Shown in pieces: positions 46,877 to 57,619 of a stretch of 64,000 nucleotides of DNA. The position numbers were made by a program, and so were the translations under genes. This stretch comes from Streptomyces sp. SID12488 (lineage in GTDB: Bacteria; Actinomycetota; Actinomycetes; Streptomycetales; Streptomycetaceae), in contig NZ_JAAGLT010000026.1 of NCBI RefSeq assembly GCF_010548275.1, forward strand, positions 62,001 through 126,000, in the 5' to 3' direction. Under the pieces are notes generated by a model that made no database searches, was not told the origin of the DNA, and saw nothing but the letters and a program-made list of their open reading frames with translations. The first letter of the stretch is position 1. The number at the start of each line of letters is the position of its first letter.

Positions 46877-47882
46877 ATTCCACCGGCCACTCCGGCTCGG
46901 CGGCGATCTCCAGGATCGCGCAACCGTAGCTGAATCCGACACCATCCCCAAACAAAGCCACTCGGTCCCCTATCGAAACCGATCCCGATTCAAGTAGGAA
47001 TGTGAGACCAGCAACCTGGTCGCCGGTCCCGAAGTGACCGACAGTACGCCCCCATTCCCAGGTCGTCGCGGAGTCCTGGATCCCCATTTCCTCGCGGAAC
47101 GCGTGGCCGGCCAGGAAGTTCCCGGCGTGTGCGAAGACCCACCGAGTGATGTCCACAGGTTTCACATCTGCGTCCACGAGTGCCTGGCGGGCACACTCGC
47201 GCTGGAGTTCGGCCATGGCCTTCAGCAGCGGAAGGATCCGGCTGCGCTGCTCATCCAGGAATTCTTTGCGGGTTGCATATTGCCTGGGTCGGGATATCGC
47301 GGTGTCCGGGACGCTGAAGGAACCGTCCCCCATGACGGCGGTGGAAAGCAGCTTGGCCACGCCTGCGCGGCGGGTGAGGATCAGACCCGTGCCGCCGTCA
47401 CCCGGGATCGTTCCGGGGTCGGAGCGGTATCGGTCGCCCTCTTCCGCCGGGTGCTTTTCGCCGGTGGTCAGAAGAATCGCGGACCCGGTCGGCGCAACGC
47501 CGAGGTATGCCGACCCCATCTCCAGCGCGGCCAGTCCGCCGTTGCAGGCCTGGTTCACCTCGATCGCGGCAGTGCCGGACCGCAGCAACTCGCCCTGTAT
47601 GTAGGACGCCGGCTGAATGTGCGGGGGCCCCTGGGGGGTGGAGTACGAGTGAATCAGCAGCTTGACGTCGTCCGGGTGCACCCGTGACCGTGACAGCGCC
47701 TGTCGGCCCGCTGTCACGGCCAGGTCCATCGCCAGGGCGTCGTCCGCCACGGACACTGCCTGATACCCGTGGGCCACCTGGTACTCGGGCTCGTATCGTC
47801 CGGCGGCAACCGCCTCGTCCGTGTCTTCCCTGCGTCCCAGGGCAAAGGCACAGGAGTCGACGTAGACATCGGTCCACTGCAT
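46866..47882 (-). CDS. KASIII-like acyltransferase (CerJ/ChlB3 type)
   Basis: A 338-residue thiolase-fold protein of the FabH-like group. The active Cys is in VNQACNGG (Cys113) and the His in FAHAGN (about 255). The FabH Asn segment (GNTSAAS) reads GHFGTGD, so Asn is missing. This GH-x-G-x-GD pattern is, as far as I recall, that of KASIII-like acyl transferases such as CerJ and ChlB3, which move acyl groups to oxygen or carrier proteins instead of condensing. AAGGAGG lies eight bases before the ATG. It heads the exporter unit and overlaps the MFS gene. It could prime the FAAL starter or acylate the product. Confidence 0.82.
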   Translation of the reverse strand: MQWTDVYVDSCAFALGRREDTDEAVAAGRYEPEYQVAHGYQAVSVADDALAMDLAVTAGRQALSRSRVHPDDVKLLIHSYSTPQGPPHIQPASYIQGELLRSGTAAIEVNQACNGGLAALEMGSAYLGVAPTGSAILLTTGEKHPAEEGDRYRSDPGTIPGDGGTGLILTRRAGVAKLLSTAVMGDGSFSVPDTAISRPRQYATRKEFLDEQRSRILPLLKAMAELQRECARQALVDADVKPVDITRWVFAHAGNFLAGHAFREEMGIQDSATTWEWGRTVGHFGTGDQVAGLTFLLESGSVSIGDRVALFGDGVGFSYGCAILEIAAEPEWPVECDY

Positions 47883-48804
47883 GGGGTTGGCCTCCTTGCG
47901 GATTTACGGCGGGAGTAACAGATGTGTCCTGCGGGCCGTTTGGGCGGCGGGTCGGAGCCCGGTCTGCTGAATGCGTCCGGGACGGGGCGTGATCACGTCA
48001 GGCCGTATGCGCCTGATGCGGTCGTGTTCGTCGCCCGTCGGACTGGTGCAGCGCTCGCGCTGCCAGCCTTTCGGTTCAGCCAGGCCCGTCGACCAGATCA
48101 ACTGCTCCCGCTCTTCATCGGCCACGACCGTGTGCAGTGGGTCCACTGTGCCCTCGCTGTCAATTAACGGCCCCAGTTCCAGGCCCAGTTGTCCGGGTCG
48201 TCGGAGACCGATTCCGCAACGGTCGCCTACTCGTCCGTCGCCGTGACGTGGGACGCACGGCAGCCGAATGTGGACGCCTGAAGCAGGATGGTGAATGTCA
48301 TTGGAGGCGCTCACTCGATGCGTGATTCACCTTCGACCTCAGAAGGATTGTCCGCGCAACATATGCCGGAGAGGCAATCGGCGAGTGTGAACGAGGGGTT
48401 CGGCCCTCATGAAGAGGTCCGGCTGACAAGGCGGGCATACTGTGCCGCCACATATTCAGTCTCGCTGTTCAAGGGCCGGCTGTCATCCGTTTCGGTTGGC
48501 ATCTGGCGGTCATGGCCCCCAACTGCCATCACCAGTTCGCGCCCTTGGGAGCCGTGCTGATGAGCTTGCGGAGCAGTGGACACAGCTCGAGCGGGTGGGG
48601 TCGCTCCTGGTCAGCCTGTGCTGTTAGTACTCCAGTTGCACTTCTCCATATGCCCTGGTCGCGGGGCCCTTTCGGAGTCTAGTTGACTGACGCTGCATCA
48701 GGTTGGTGGTGGTTCGTGACTCACTCGATCGGGGCGCGTTGAACCGGTTGTGGATATGGAGAGCGATTCCGAAGTCGGTCTCCACGATTCGAGGGGATTG
48801 ACAG
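47883..48804. other. Gene-poor strip at the cluster edge
   Basis: About 920 bp with no gene I can support. Short frames such as 47904-48314 (minus) and 47922-48167 (plus) have no recognisable family. A plus-frame stretch after 48165 remains coding-like in composition past a stop, so a decayed gene is possible. Base composition falls toward the IS701 remnant near 48.7 kb. It should hold the promoter for the KASIII-like gene. Confidence 0.4.
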
Positions 48805-49219
48805 TTATTCAATTACAGGCCCCGGCCGTGCCGGTGTACTGGCGCTGGACAGCGACGGCGTGAGTCCCCTTCTTCGCGTCGCTGGTCTCGTCGACGACCA
48901 GCACCGCGACCTCGTCATGGAGGTGCTCGACCACGTATTCACGCACGTCATCGTGGACGGCATCGGCATCCCAGACGGCCCGGCACAGCAGGTGCTGCAT
49001 GCCGTACGGGCTGGTCTCCCCGGCCCACTCCACGATCGTCCAGCAATTCTTGCGAGGCAGGTCAGACAGCAAACCCAAGGCCAACCGCCCGGCCTGCAGC
49101 CGGGGTTCATACCGGGCGAAGCGGCCCGCGATCCGGCTCATGGCCACCTCGAATGCCTCCCGCCAACGGGCGGGATCTATGCTGTGACCTGCGGCCACCG
49201 TCTCGTCGTTTGTCCGCAC
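48805..49219 (-). pseudogene. IS701-family transposase, N-terminal fragment
   Basis: A 136-residue remnant matching the start of IS701-type DDE transposases: RIAGRFARYEPR, GLLSDLPRKNCWTIVEWAG, GMQHLLCRAVWDADAV and VVDETSDAKKGT, which carries the first catalytic Asp. Similarity stops abruptly after QRQYTGTAG (near 48827), where a stop follows within a few codons. Full proteins of the family are about 400 residues, so roughly two thirds are gone. It is non-functional and marks past insertion and deletion at the right edge of the NRPS cluster. Confidence 0.85.
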
Positions 49220-49319
49220 AACTCACGATGATCAACCGTGGCTGTACCCGCCCCCGCACCGGCCTCCACCAGCAAGATCACGATCGACAGCCGAAGCACC
49301 GGCCTGCGAACATGGCCTC

Positions 49320-49973
49320 ATGACCAAGCTGACCGGACAGCAGATCGCCGACGCCGGACTGGACGGGTGGGTCTACCTGCTCAATGGGCTGCAGACCCGC
49401 ATCCACACCCGGGACTTCGCGACCGGACTCTCGGTCGTCAACGCCATCGGCAATGAGGCAGAGGAGATGAACCACCACCCCGACCTCAACTTGCGCTACA
49501 CCCATGTCGACGCACGGCTGACAAGCCACAGCGAGCACGGAGTCACCGACCGCGACATCCGGTTGGCCCGCACCATCTCCTCAATCGCAGTTAACGCAGG
49601 CGTGCAGTTGGAGTCCGCGAACGTCTCCCGACTTGAGCTCGCCCTCGACACCCCAACCGCCGAGTCGGTCCTTCCCTTCTGGGCCGCCGTACTGGCGATG
49701 GAGCATCTATCCGGGCCCGACTTCGGCGACGAGCTTCGCGACCCATCCGACGCTCTGCCGACCGTCTGGTTCCAGACATCCGGAAGCGAGGAACCCCGTC
49801 AGCGCTGGCACCCGGACGTGTGGGTGGATCCCGCACAGGTCCAGTCTCGTATCGACGCCGCACTCGCCGTCGGCGGCGCCCTGGTCAGCGACGCAGAGGC
49901 GCCGAGCTTCTGGGTGCTCGCCGACCCCGAAGGCAACCGGGTCTGCTTGTGCACCTGGCAGGATCGCGGCTGA
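49320..49973 (+). CDS. Pterin-4a-carbinolamine dehydratase / VOC fusion
   Basis: A 217-residue protein. The N-terminal half matches pterin-4a-carbinolamine dehydratase (EMNHHPDLNLRYTHVDARL, SHSEHGVTDRDIRLART), with the conserved His pair of the family. The C-terminal half (about 105-217) is a glyoxalase/VOC-like domain ending in FWVLADPEGNRVCLCTW. Such fusions occur in actinobacteria. No aromatic amino-acid hydroxylase is nearby, so the physiological substrate is unclear. The ribosome site before ATG 49320 is weak. It sits between two transposon remnants and seems unrelated to either large cluster. Confidence 0.82.
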   Translation: MTKLTGQQIADAGLDGWVYLLNGLQTRIHTRDFATGLSVVNAIGNEAEEMNHHPDLNLRYTHVDARLTSHSEHGVTDRDIRLARTISSIAVNAGVQLESANVSRLELALDTPTAESVLPFWAAVLAMEHLSGPDFGDELRDPSDALPTVWFQTSGSEEPRQRWHPDVWVDPAQVQSRIDAALAVGGALVSDAEAPSFWVLADPEGNRVCLCTWQDRG

Positions 49974-50074
49974 GATCAGCTGGCACCGGGCATAGGCGGG
50001 CCTTACAACCACAAATGCCTCGGCGATCAGCTGGTCCATGCGCCAGATCCCAGCCAGCGACTTGACCTTGTCCT

Positions 50075-51314
50075 TGCCGAAAACCTCATCCGCCGAGGTG
50101 GGAGCCGGTGCGCGGGATGCGCGGGTTCTCGAGCACGGACGCTGGAATCGGTGCTCTCGCGGGACTGGCGATCACCCCGGCATGATGGCTGGTCGTGCTC
50201 CTGCGACTGGCTTACCTGACCGTGACGAACACGTTCGCCGTGCTGCGCCTGCTGCCCATGAGCGACTGGGACAAGGACACGGAGATTCTCGCCCTCCGGC
50301 ATCAGATCACGGTGCTGGAGCGCCAACTCGGTGGCGGGAAGGTTCGGTTCTCCCCGAACGATCGCGCGTTCCTGGCGGCGTTGCTGCAGCCTGCCCGAGC
50401 AGGTGCTGCGCAGGATACGGCTGGTGGTGCGTCCGGACACCGTGCTGCGCTGGCACCGCGATCTGGTCGCACGCCGCCACGCTGCGCGCTCCCGGCCCAA
50501 GCGTCCGGGAAGGCCGCGGACCGCGCGCTCCATCCGGCTGCTGGTGCTGCGGCTCGCCCGGGAGAACTCCAACTGGGGGTACCGCCGCATCCACGGCGAA
50601 CTCCTCGTTCTGGGCGTTACGGTGGCAGCCTCCACCGTCTGGGAGATCCTCCAGGAAGCCGGGATCGACCCGGCACCCGAGCGCGCCACGAGCACATGGG
50701 CGGACTTCCTGCGCTCCCAGGCCGACGCCCTGCTGGCATGCGACTTCCTGGAAACGATCACCTTGTCCGGGGCGCGGTTTTACGTATGTGCGGTGATCGA
50801 GCACGGCAGCCGCCGGATCCGGGTCCTCGGCGCCACCGCGCACCCCACCGCATCCCGGGTGACACAAGTTGCGAAGAACCTCGTCATGGACCTCGAAGAC
50901 GCCGACTGCCGGGCCAAGTTCCTGATCCGGGACCGGGACGGAAAGTTTCCCGCCCTGTTCGACACCGTCCTCAACGATGCAGGGATCGAGGTAGTACTCA
51001 GCGGAGTACGGATGCCGCGTATGAACTCGATCATGGAAAGGTGGGTGCAGACCTGCCGGCACGAGCTGCTGGACCGCACCCTGATCTGGAACCAGCGACA
51101 CCTGCTCCACGCGCTACGCGAGTTCGAAGACTTCTACAACTCCCACCGGCCCCATCAAGGCATCGCCAACGCCCGCCCATTACGCCCCTTACCGATGCCA
51201 ATCAGCGATCCGGAGCAGATTACCCACCTCGACATAAAACGACGCCAACGACTCGGCGGCATCCTCCACGAGTATCGACATGCCGTCTGAACTGGGCGGA
51301 TGAGCTTTTCGGCA
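50075..51314 (+). mobile_element. Complete rve-type insertion sequence (about 1.24 kb)
   Basis: Imperfect 25-bp terminal inverted repeats (50075-50099 and 51290-51314, three mismatches) flank one transposase gene. The element starts TG and ends CA, as IS3-like elements do. The right repeat overlaps the transposase stop. I see no target-site duplication (left flank ends GTCCT, right flank begins GGCGC). The transposase is frameshifted, so it is probably immobile unless helped in trans. Confidence 0.8.
50195..51290 (+). pseudogene. Frameshifted integrase-core transposase
   Basis: Two frames together give one IS3/rve-type transposase common in actinobacteria. From GTG 50195 the first frame has LRLLPMSDWDKDTEILALRH and continues to about 50388. 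The frame from there to 51290 holds the helix-turn-helix part, NSNWGYRRIHGELLVLG, and the catalytic core (ACDFLETIT, then MERWVQTCRHELLD). The switch falls near CTGCAGCCTGCCC, where two bases appear lost or one gained. The family is made from a single uninterrupted frame, so this is a mutation and not programmed frameshifting. Confidence 0.85.
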
Positions 51315-51507
51315 GGCGCAGGGTTTCATCGATCAGCAGGCAGGGATCAGCGAAAGCCGTCGGGTGGAGGCACCCTGCAAAGTCGCCCGCAGGCACTGTC
51401 ACCGTCGCTGCCACCGAGGGGCTTGCCTCGCCCCGCGGACTCGTCATCTTTGCGCCGCAGTGCCGCAGGATGCCGTAGCGCCCTACTGCCGCACCGAAGC
51501 CGAACAC
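51315..51507 (-). pseudogene. Possible 5' part of an unknown gene split by the IS
   Basis: The minus frame entering the IS from the right (ending CLLIDETLR) joins without a frame change to the minus frame left of the IS (DKVKSLAGIWRMDQ, 50072-50031) if the element is removed. The joined frame reads as one hydrophilic, normally biased ORF. No family recognised, start unknown, and the 3' end would run antisense to the dehydratase/VOC gene, so this may be chance. Confidence 0.3.
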
Positions 51508-51605
51508 CCTGAACGCCCGACCGCCACGAGTACGCAGGGAGCAACACGCCGGGCTGCCGGGCCCGTCACGACCCTCGGCGTCTCACACCCTCCGTGGAGG
51601 CCGGA

Positions 51606-51624
51606 ATCGAATCGGTTCCGCGCA
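51606..51624. promoter_or_regulatory. LacI-type operator-like site 1
   Basis: A 19-bp sequence with the palindromic core GAATCGGTTC (51609-51618). It matches the site at 51944-51962 at 17 of 19 bases. The CGAA-n-CG-n-TTC layout is typical of LacI-family operators in streptomycete sugar-utilisation clusters. No LacI gene lies in the window. Confidence 0.45.
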
Positions 51625-51943
51625 AGCGCTTCGACGGGATGCCACGACCGGCGGAACATGGGGTCAATGGCGCGCCGCACAGCGAAGGCGGTGCCCACGC
51701 ACGGGTGAAGGACCAGCGCATCAGCCGATTCGGTGCGCGCTGACCCCTCGTCAGCCATATTCGACGGCCACGCTCCTGCTCAGAAGCGTTGCAGGGGTGC
51801 GCCCGAGTGAGCGGAGCCCGGCCGTCGATCGGACCCCCGCGACCCGCCGCGCCGCCCCGACGACAGCGCGCACCACCGCTCGTCCACCCTCACGCCGAAC
51901 CTGCCTGAGCGGCCCGGTGGAAGGGAATCCGGGAAGATCGGCG

Positions 51944-51962
51944 ATCGAACCGATTCCGCGCA
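51944..51962. promoter_or_regulatory. LacI-type operator-like site 2
   Basis: Core GAACCGATTC (51947-51956), which is the reverse complement of the core in site 1. It lies about 180 bp before the first glycosidase start and 28 bp before a TTGACA, a sensible place for a repressor site. Confidence 0.5.
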
Positions 51963-52129
51963 CGAGGCGGACGGAGGATGTCCGGACCCTTGACAGCCCC
52001 ACGGAATCGGGAGCACCGTCTCCCCCCGAAACCTCTCTGCAATCCCACTGCAAGAACGGCACCTTCAAGCGCTGCCGCATGTGCCAGCGCTCCCAGCACA
52101 GAACCCGACTGGATCCGCCGGCACGGTAG

Positions 52130-53746
<1,617 letters not shown>

Positions 53747-53760
53747 GGGGAACGGCTCCA

Positions 53761-53792
53761 GCCCGTGGCCGGGTTCACCGCCGGCGACGGGC
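53761..53792 (+). terminator. Hairpin after the first GH54 gene
   Basis: A 12-bp stem with one mismatch (arms 53761-53772 and 53781-53792, 8-nt loop), 14 bases after the stop. No T-tract. It may terminate or reduce transcription into the beta-helix gene; the rest of the gap to 53933 holds no gene. Confidence 0.5.
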
Positions 53793-53933
53793 CTTCACCG
53801 ACCCAACGTCCATGACCGGGTGCCCTCGCCCCGCCCGGAGGGTGCAGGTCATGCAGACGGCCCCGGCGGCCCTGGCGGCCGAACAACCACTGGGCCCCAC
53901 ACCAGGCGCCACCGCCCCCACTGGAGGATGACG

Positions 53934-56378
53934 ATGTCCGGAGCCAGAGCGCTCCGCGGCCTCTGGGCCGCCCCCGTAGCTCTGTTCGCCCTACTCGCCG
54001 GGGGCCTGCCCATGGCCGGGGCCGCGTTCGCCGTACCGGCGGAGCGCCAGGCAGCGGCCGCCGACCTGTACGTGGCCCCGGATGCGGCTCCCGGCGGGAA
54101 CGGCACCGCTGAGCAGCCGTTCGCGACGATCGACCAGGCGCGGCAGCCCGCGCACCGGCTCTCGGCTGATTCTGACGTCGTGGTCCACCTGGCCGGTGGC
54201 ACCTACCGGCAGGCCAAGCCGCTGACCTTCGGCTCCGGCGACGGTGGCCAGAACGGCCACACGATCACCTACCAGGCCATGTCCGGGCAGCAGCCGGTCG
54301 TGAGCGGCGCTCAGCAGATATCTGGTTGGCAGGTGCATGATCAGAGCAGCAACATCTGGTCGGTCCACGTCGGCACGGGCGTGAACACGCGTCAGCTGTA
54401 CGTGAACGGCAAGCAGGCACCGCGCGCGGCGATCCAGGTGCCCCGCTCCGGCTTCACCTTCACCCAGACCGGCCTGACCTTCACCGACTCCTCCCTCGAC
54501 TACCTGGCCGGTCTCTCGGACCAGAGCCACATGGAAGTAGAGAGCCTCAACTCCTTCACCGACCGCTACGCGCCGGTCCAGTCGATCAGCGGCAGGACCA
54601 TCACCATGCAGCAGCCCGCCTGGAACAACAACTCCTGGGGCTACGACACCATCAACGCGCCGTTCGCCGGCGGGACCATGTACCTGGAGAACAACTACGC
54701 GTTCCTCAAGCAGGCCGGGCAGTGGTACCTCGACTCGTCCACCGGCGACCTGTACTACCGCGCCCAGCCGGGGCAGAACCCGAACAGCCTCGACGTCGAA
54801 CTGCCCCGGCTGCAGAGCCTGTTGGGCATCAGCGGCAGCTACGGCTCACCCGCGACCGGCCTGGGATTCACCGGCATACGGTTCACCGGGACCTCCTGGC
54901 TCGGCCCGAGCGGACCCGACGGATACGCGGACCAGCAGAGCGGCGCGCACATCACCGGCGCCTACGCCATGCCCGCCAACTGGCTCAGCACCTGCAAGTC
55001 GGGGTGCACACAGTTCGAGGCCACGCGGAACCACTGGGTGCAGATGCCCGCGGCCGTCCAGGTCTCCGCCGCCACCGGCATCACCTTCTCCGGCGACACG
55101 TTCTCCGAACTCGGGCAGGCGGGACTGGGCGTGGGCAACGACGGCGTCGCCACGGCCTCCGGCACCGGACTCGGAGCCAACGCCGTCACCATCACCGGCA
55201 ACACGTTCACCGACATCGCCGGCAGCGGCATCCAGGTCGGCGGGATCCAGCCGGACGCCCACCACCCCGCCAACCCGCAGATGACCAACCAGAACATCAC
55301 CATCAGCAACAACAAGGTCAGCGGGGTGGGCACCGACTACAAGGAGACCGCGGGAATCCTGTCCACCTACGTCACGAACGCGACGATCACCCACAACCAG
55401 TGCGACCACCTGCCCTACGACGGGATCGACATCGGCTGGGGCTGGGGGATGAACGACCCGGGCGGCAGCCAGGACTACGCCAACCGGGGCACGTACAACT
55501 ACCAGCCGATCTACAGCACCCCCACGACGCTGAAGAACAACACCGTTTCCCACAACCTGGTCTTCGACACCAAGAACGCGATGTTCGACGGCGGCAGCAT
55601 CTACAGCCTGTCCGCGGCTCCCGGTTCGGTGATCTCCGACAACTACATGTACGACAACAACCGCACCACGGCGCTGTACCTGGACGAGGGCTCCCGGTAC
55701 CTGAAGGTGTCCACCAACGTGGTGCAGGACGCGGGCAACTGGGCGCTCACCAACGCCAACGCGAACAACCACACCGACGACAGCACGTTCTCCGGCAACT
55801 GGTACAACGGCGGCAACACGTATGTGGCGACCGGCCCTCCGCACAACAACGTCCTCACCGGCAACGTCCTGGTCAGCGGCACCAACTGGGCTCAGGGCGC
55901 CAGAGACGTCATCCAGCAGGCGGGCGTCCAGTCCTCGGGCGGCGGCTTCCCCACGGGCTACCACCAGTTGGTGATCGGCAGCGACAGTCTGTGCCTGGAC
56001 GTGTACGGCAACTCCACCAGCGCGGGCGCCTCGATCGACCAGTGGACCTGCAACGGGCAGGGCAACCAGCAGTTCGAGTTCGTGCCGGTCTCGGGCGGCT
56101 ACGGGCAACTGCGCGTGCAGCACTCCGGACAGGTCGTGGCGGTGGCCGGCGGCTCCACGACCGCCGGTACGCCGAACATCGTGCAGCAGGCCGCGGGCGG
56201 AGCGTCCAGCTCTCTGTGGCTGCCGGTACCGCAGTCCGACGGTTCGTATTCCTTCAGGAACCAGAACAGCGGCCTCTGCCTGGACGTCTACGGCGGCGGC
56301 AGCAACCTGGGCCAACAACTCGACCAGTGGCAGTGCAAGAACGCACCCGGCACCAACCAGGACTTCACCCCCCGCTGA
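53934..56378 (+). CDS. Secreted right-handed beta-helix protein with CBM13
   Basis: An 814-residue protein with a Sec signal (ALFALLAGGLPMAGAAFA, cleavage near 33). ADLYVAPDAAPGGNGTAEQPF opens a parallel beta-helix with Asn-rich turns (NAVTITGNTFTDI, NQNITISNNKVSG, ATITHNQCDHL). This fold occurs in GH120 xylosidases, GH141 and pectate-lyase-like enzymes. A CBM13 trefoil covers about 680-814 (LCLDVYGNSTSAG, CNGQGNQQF, LCLDVYGGGSN). GGAGG lies six bases before ATG 53934; the ATG at 53928 abuts it. The context suggests a xylan- or arabinan-active glycosidase, but I cannot fix the family or catalytic residues. Confidence 0.8.
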   Translation: MSGARALRGLWAAPVALFALLAGGLPMAGAAFAVPAERQAAAADLYVAPDAAPGGNGTAEQPFATIDQARQPAHRLSADSDVVVHLAGGTYRQAKPLTFGSGDGGQNGHTITYQAMSGQQPVVSGAQQISGWQVHDQSSNIWSVHVGTGVNTRQLYVNGKQAPRAAIQVPRSGFTFTQTGLTFTDSSLDYLAGLSDQSHMEVESLNSFTDRYAPVQSISGRTITMQQPAWNNNSWGYDTINAPFAGGTMYLENNYAFLKQAGQWYLDSSTGDLYYRAQPGQNPNSLDVELPRLQSLLGISGSYGSPATGLGFTGIRFTGTSWLGPSGPDGYADQQSGAHITGAYAMPANWLSTCKSGCTQFEATRNHWVQMPAAVQVSAATGITFSGDTFSELGQAGLGVGNDGVATASGTGLGANAVTITGNTFTDIAGSGIQVGGIQPDAHHPANPQMTNQNITISNNKVSGVGTDYKETAGILSTYVTNATITHNQCDHLPYDGIDIGWGWGMNDPGGSQDYANRGTYNYQPIYSTPTTLKNNTVSHNLVFDTKNAMFDGGSIYSLSAAPGSVISDNYMYDNNRTTALYLDEGSRYLKVSTNVVQDAGNWALTNANANNHTDDSTFSGNWYNGGNTYVATGPPHNNVLTGNVLVSGTNWAQGARDVIQQAGVQSSGGGFPTGYHQLVIGSDSLCLDVYGNSTSAGASIDQWTCNGQGNQQFEFVPVSGGYGQLRVQHSGQVVAVAGGSTTAGTPNIVQQAAGGASSSLWLPVPQSDGSYSFRNQNSGLCLDVYGGGSNLGQQLDQWQCKNAPGTNQDFTPR

Positions 56379-56461
56379 CCTGCGCGCGCCTCCAAAGGGC
56401 CGGCACGGACCGGCGGTTCGTTCACCCCCACCCACTGTCCCGCACCCAGTGAGGAACGCTG

Positions 56462-57595
56462 ATGAAGAAGTACTGGGCACCTTTGGTCGCGGCCCTGGCG
56501 GCCACCCTCGGAATGGGCGCCGCGTGGCCTGCCGCGGCCACCGCCGCCGAGGCGGCGCCCTCCGCCACCCGGGCCGCCGCGCCCACGCCCCTGCGGCTGA
56601 TGCCGTTGGGCGACTCGATCACCTGGGGCGTCGGCAGCCCGTCCGGGAACAGCTACCGGAGCTTTCTGGCGAACAAGCTGACGGCCGAGGGACACACCTT
56701 GGACTTCGTCGGCTCGGGGCGCAACGGCACCATGTCCGACCCGGACAACGAGGGCCACTCCGGCTGGCGGATCGACCAGATCGCCGGCATCGCGGACTCC
56801 GTGCTGGCCCGTTACCGGCCGAACGTGGTCACCCTGGAGATCGGCACCAACGACCTCAACGGCAACTACCAGATCCCGACTGCGGCCGACCGGCTCCACG
56901 CGCTCATCGACCAGATCACCAGAGCCACACCCGACGCGACCGTGCTCGTCGGCACCGTGATCATCTCCACCAGCGGCACCGAGGAGGCCAACCGGCCCGC
57001 TTTCAACGCCAAGTTGCCCGGGATCGTCCAGGCCGAGCAGTCGGCCGGCAAGCACGTACGTCTGGTGGACATGAGCGCCCTGACCGCCGCGGACCTGTCC
57101 GACGCCCTGCACCCCAACGACAGCGGCTTCGCCAAGATGGCGGACGCCTTCAACGGGGGGATCCAGGCCGCGGACGCGGCAGGCTGGATCAAGCCGCCGG
57201 ATTCCGCGGCCGGGCAGGTGCGCTCCGGGATCGCGGGGAAGTGCCTGGGGGTCAACGGCGGCAACAGCGCCAACGGGACCGCCGCGGAGATCCGGTCCTG
57301 CGACGGCTCCGCCGCGCAGACGTGGTCCGCACGCTCCGATGGCACCCTGAGGGCGCTCGGGAAGTGCCTCGACGTCACCGGTCGCGGTACCGCCAACGGC
57401 ACCAAGATCGAGATCTGGGACTGCAACGGCGGCACCAACCAGCAATGGCAGACGTACAACGGCGGCTACCGCAACCCGGTCTCCGGCCGTTGCCTCGACG
57501 ACCCCAACGCGTCCACCACCGACGGTACGCAACTGGTCCTGTGGGACTGCAACGGCGGAGCCCACCAGCAGTGGACCGCTCTGCCCGTGTCCTGA
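56462..57595 (+). CDS. CE3-type SGNH acetyl (xylan) esterase with CBM13
   Basis: A 377-residue secreted esterase. Signal peptide about 1-31. The SGNH blocks are MPLGDSITWG (Ser nucleophile), GSGRNGTM, EIGTNDLNG and the Asp-x-x-His-like ALHPNDSGFAKMA; HSGWRIDQI is typical of CE3 acetylxylan esterases. A CBM13 trefoil (about 255-377) carries KCLGVNGGNS, CNGGTNQQW and CNGGAHQQW. Removal of acetyl groups would open xylan to the GH10 enzyme encoded next. GAGGAA lies seven bases before the ATG. Confidence 0.88.
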   Translation: MKKYWAPLVAALAATLGMGAAWPAAATAAEAAPSATRAAAPTPLRLMPLGDSITWGVGSPSGNSYRSFLANKLTAEGHTLDFVGSGRNGTMSDPDNEGHSGWRIDQIAGIADSVLARYRPNVVTLEIGTNDLNGNYQIPTAADRLHALIDQITRATPDATVLVGTVIISTSGTEEANRPAFNAKLPGIVQAEQSAGKHVRLVDMSALTAADLSDALHPNDSGFAKMADAFNGGIQAADAAGWIKPPDSAAGQVRSGIAGKCLGVNGGNSANGTAAEIRSCDGSAAQTWSARSDGTLRALGKCLDVTGRGTANGTKIEIWDCNGGTNQQWQTYNGGYRNPVSGRCLDDPNASTTDGTQLVLWDCNGGAHQQWTALPVS

Positions 57596-57619
57596 ACCCG
57601 TGACACCACTCCAGCGCGG

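Noticed and set aside
47904-48314. Minus ORF of 136 codons beyond the KASIII-like gene
   Set aside because: No family, weak codon pattern, and a competing plus frame looks equally coding-like; left as unassigned.
50380-50400. Programmed frameshift in the rve transposase
   Set aside because: No slippery heptamer is seen at the junction, and the family is normally encoded in a single frame; a plain indel explains it.
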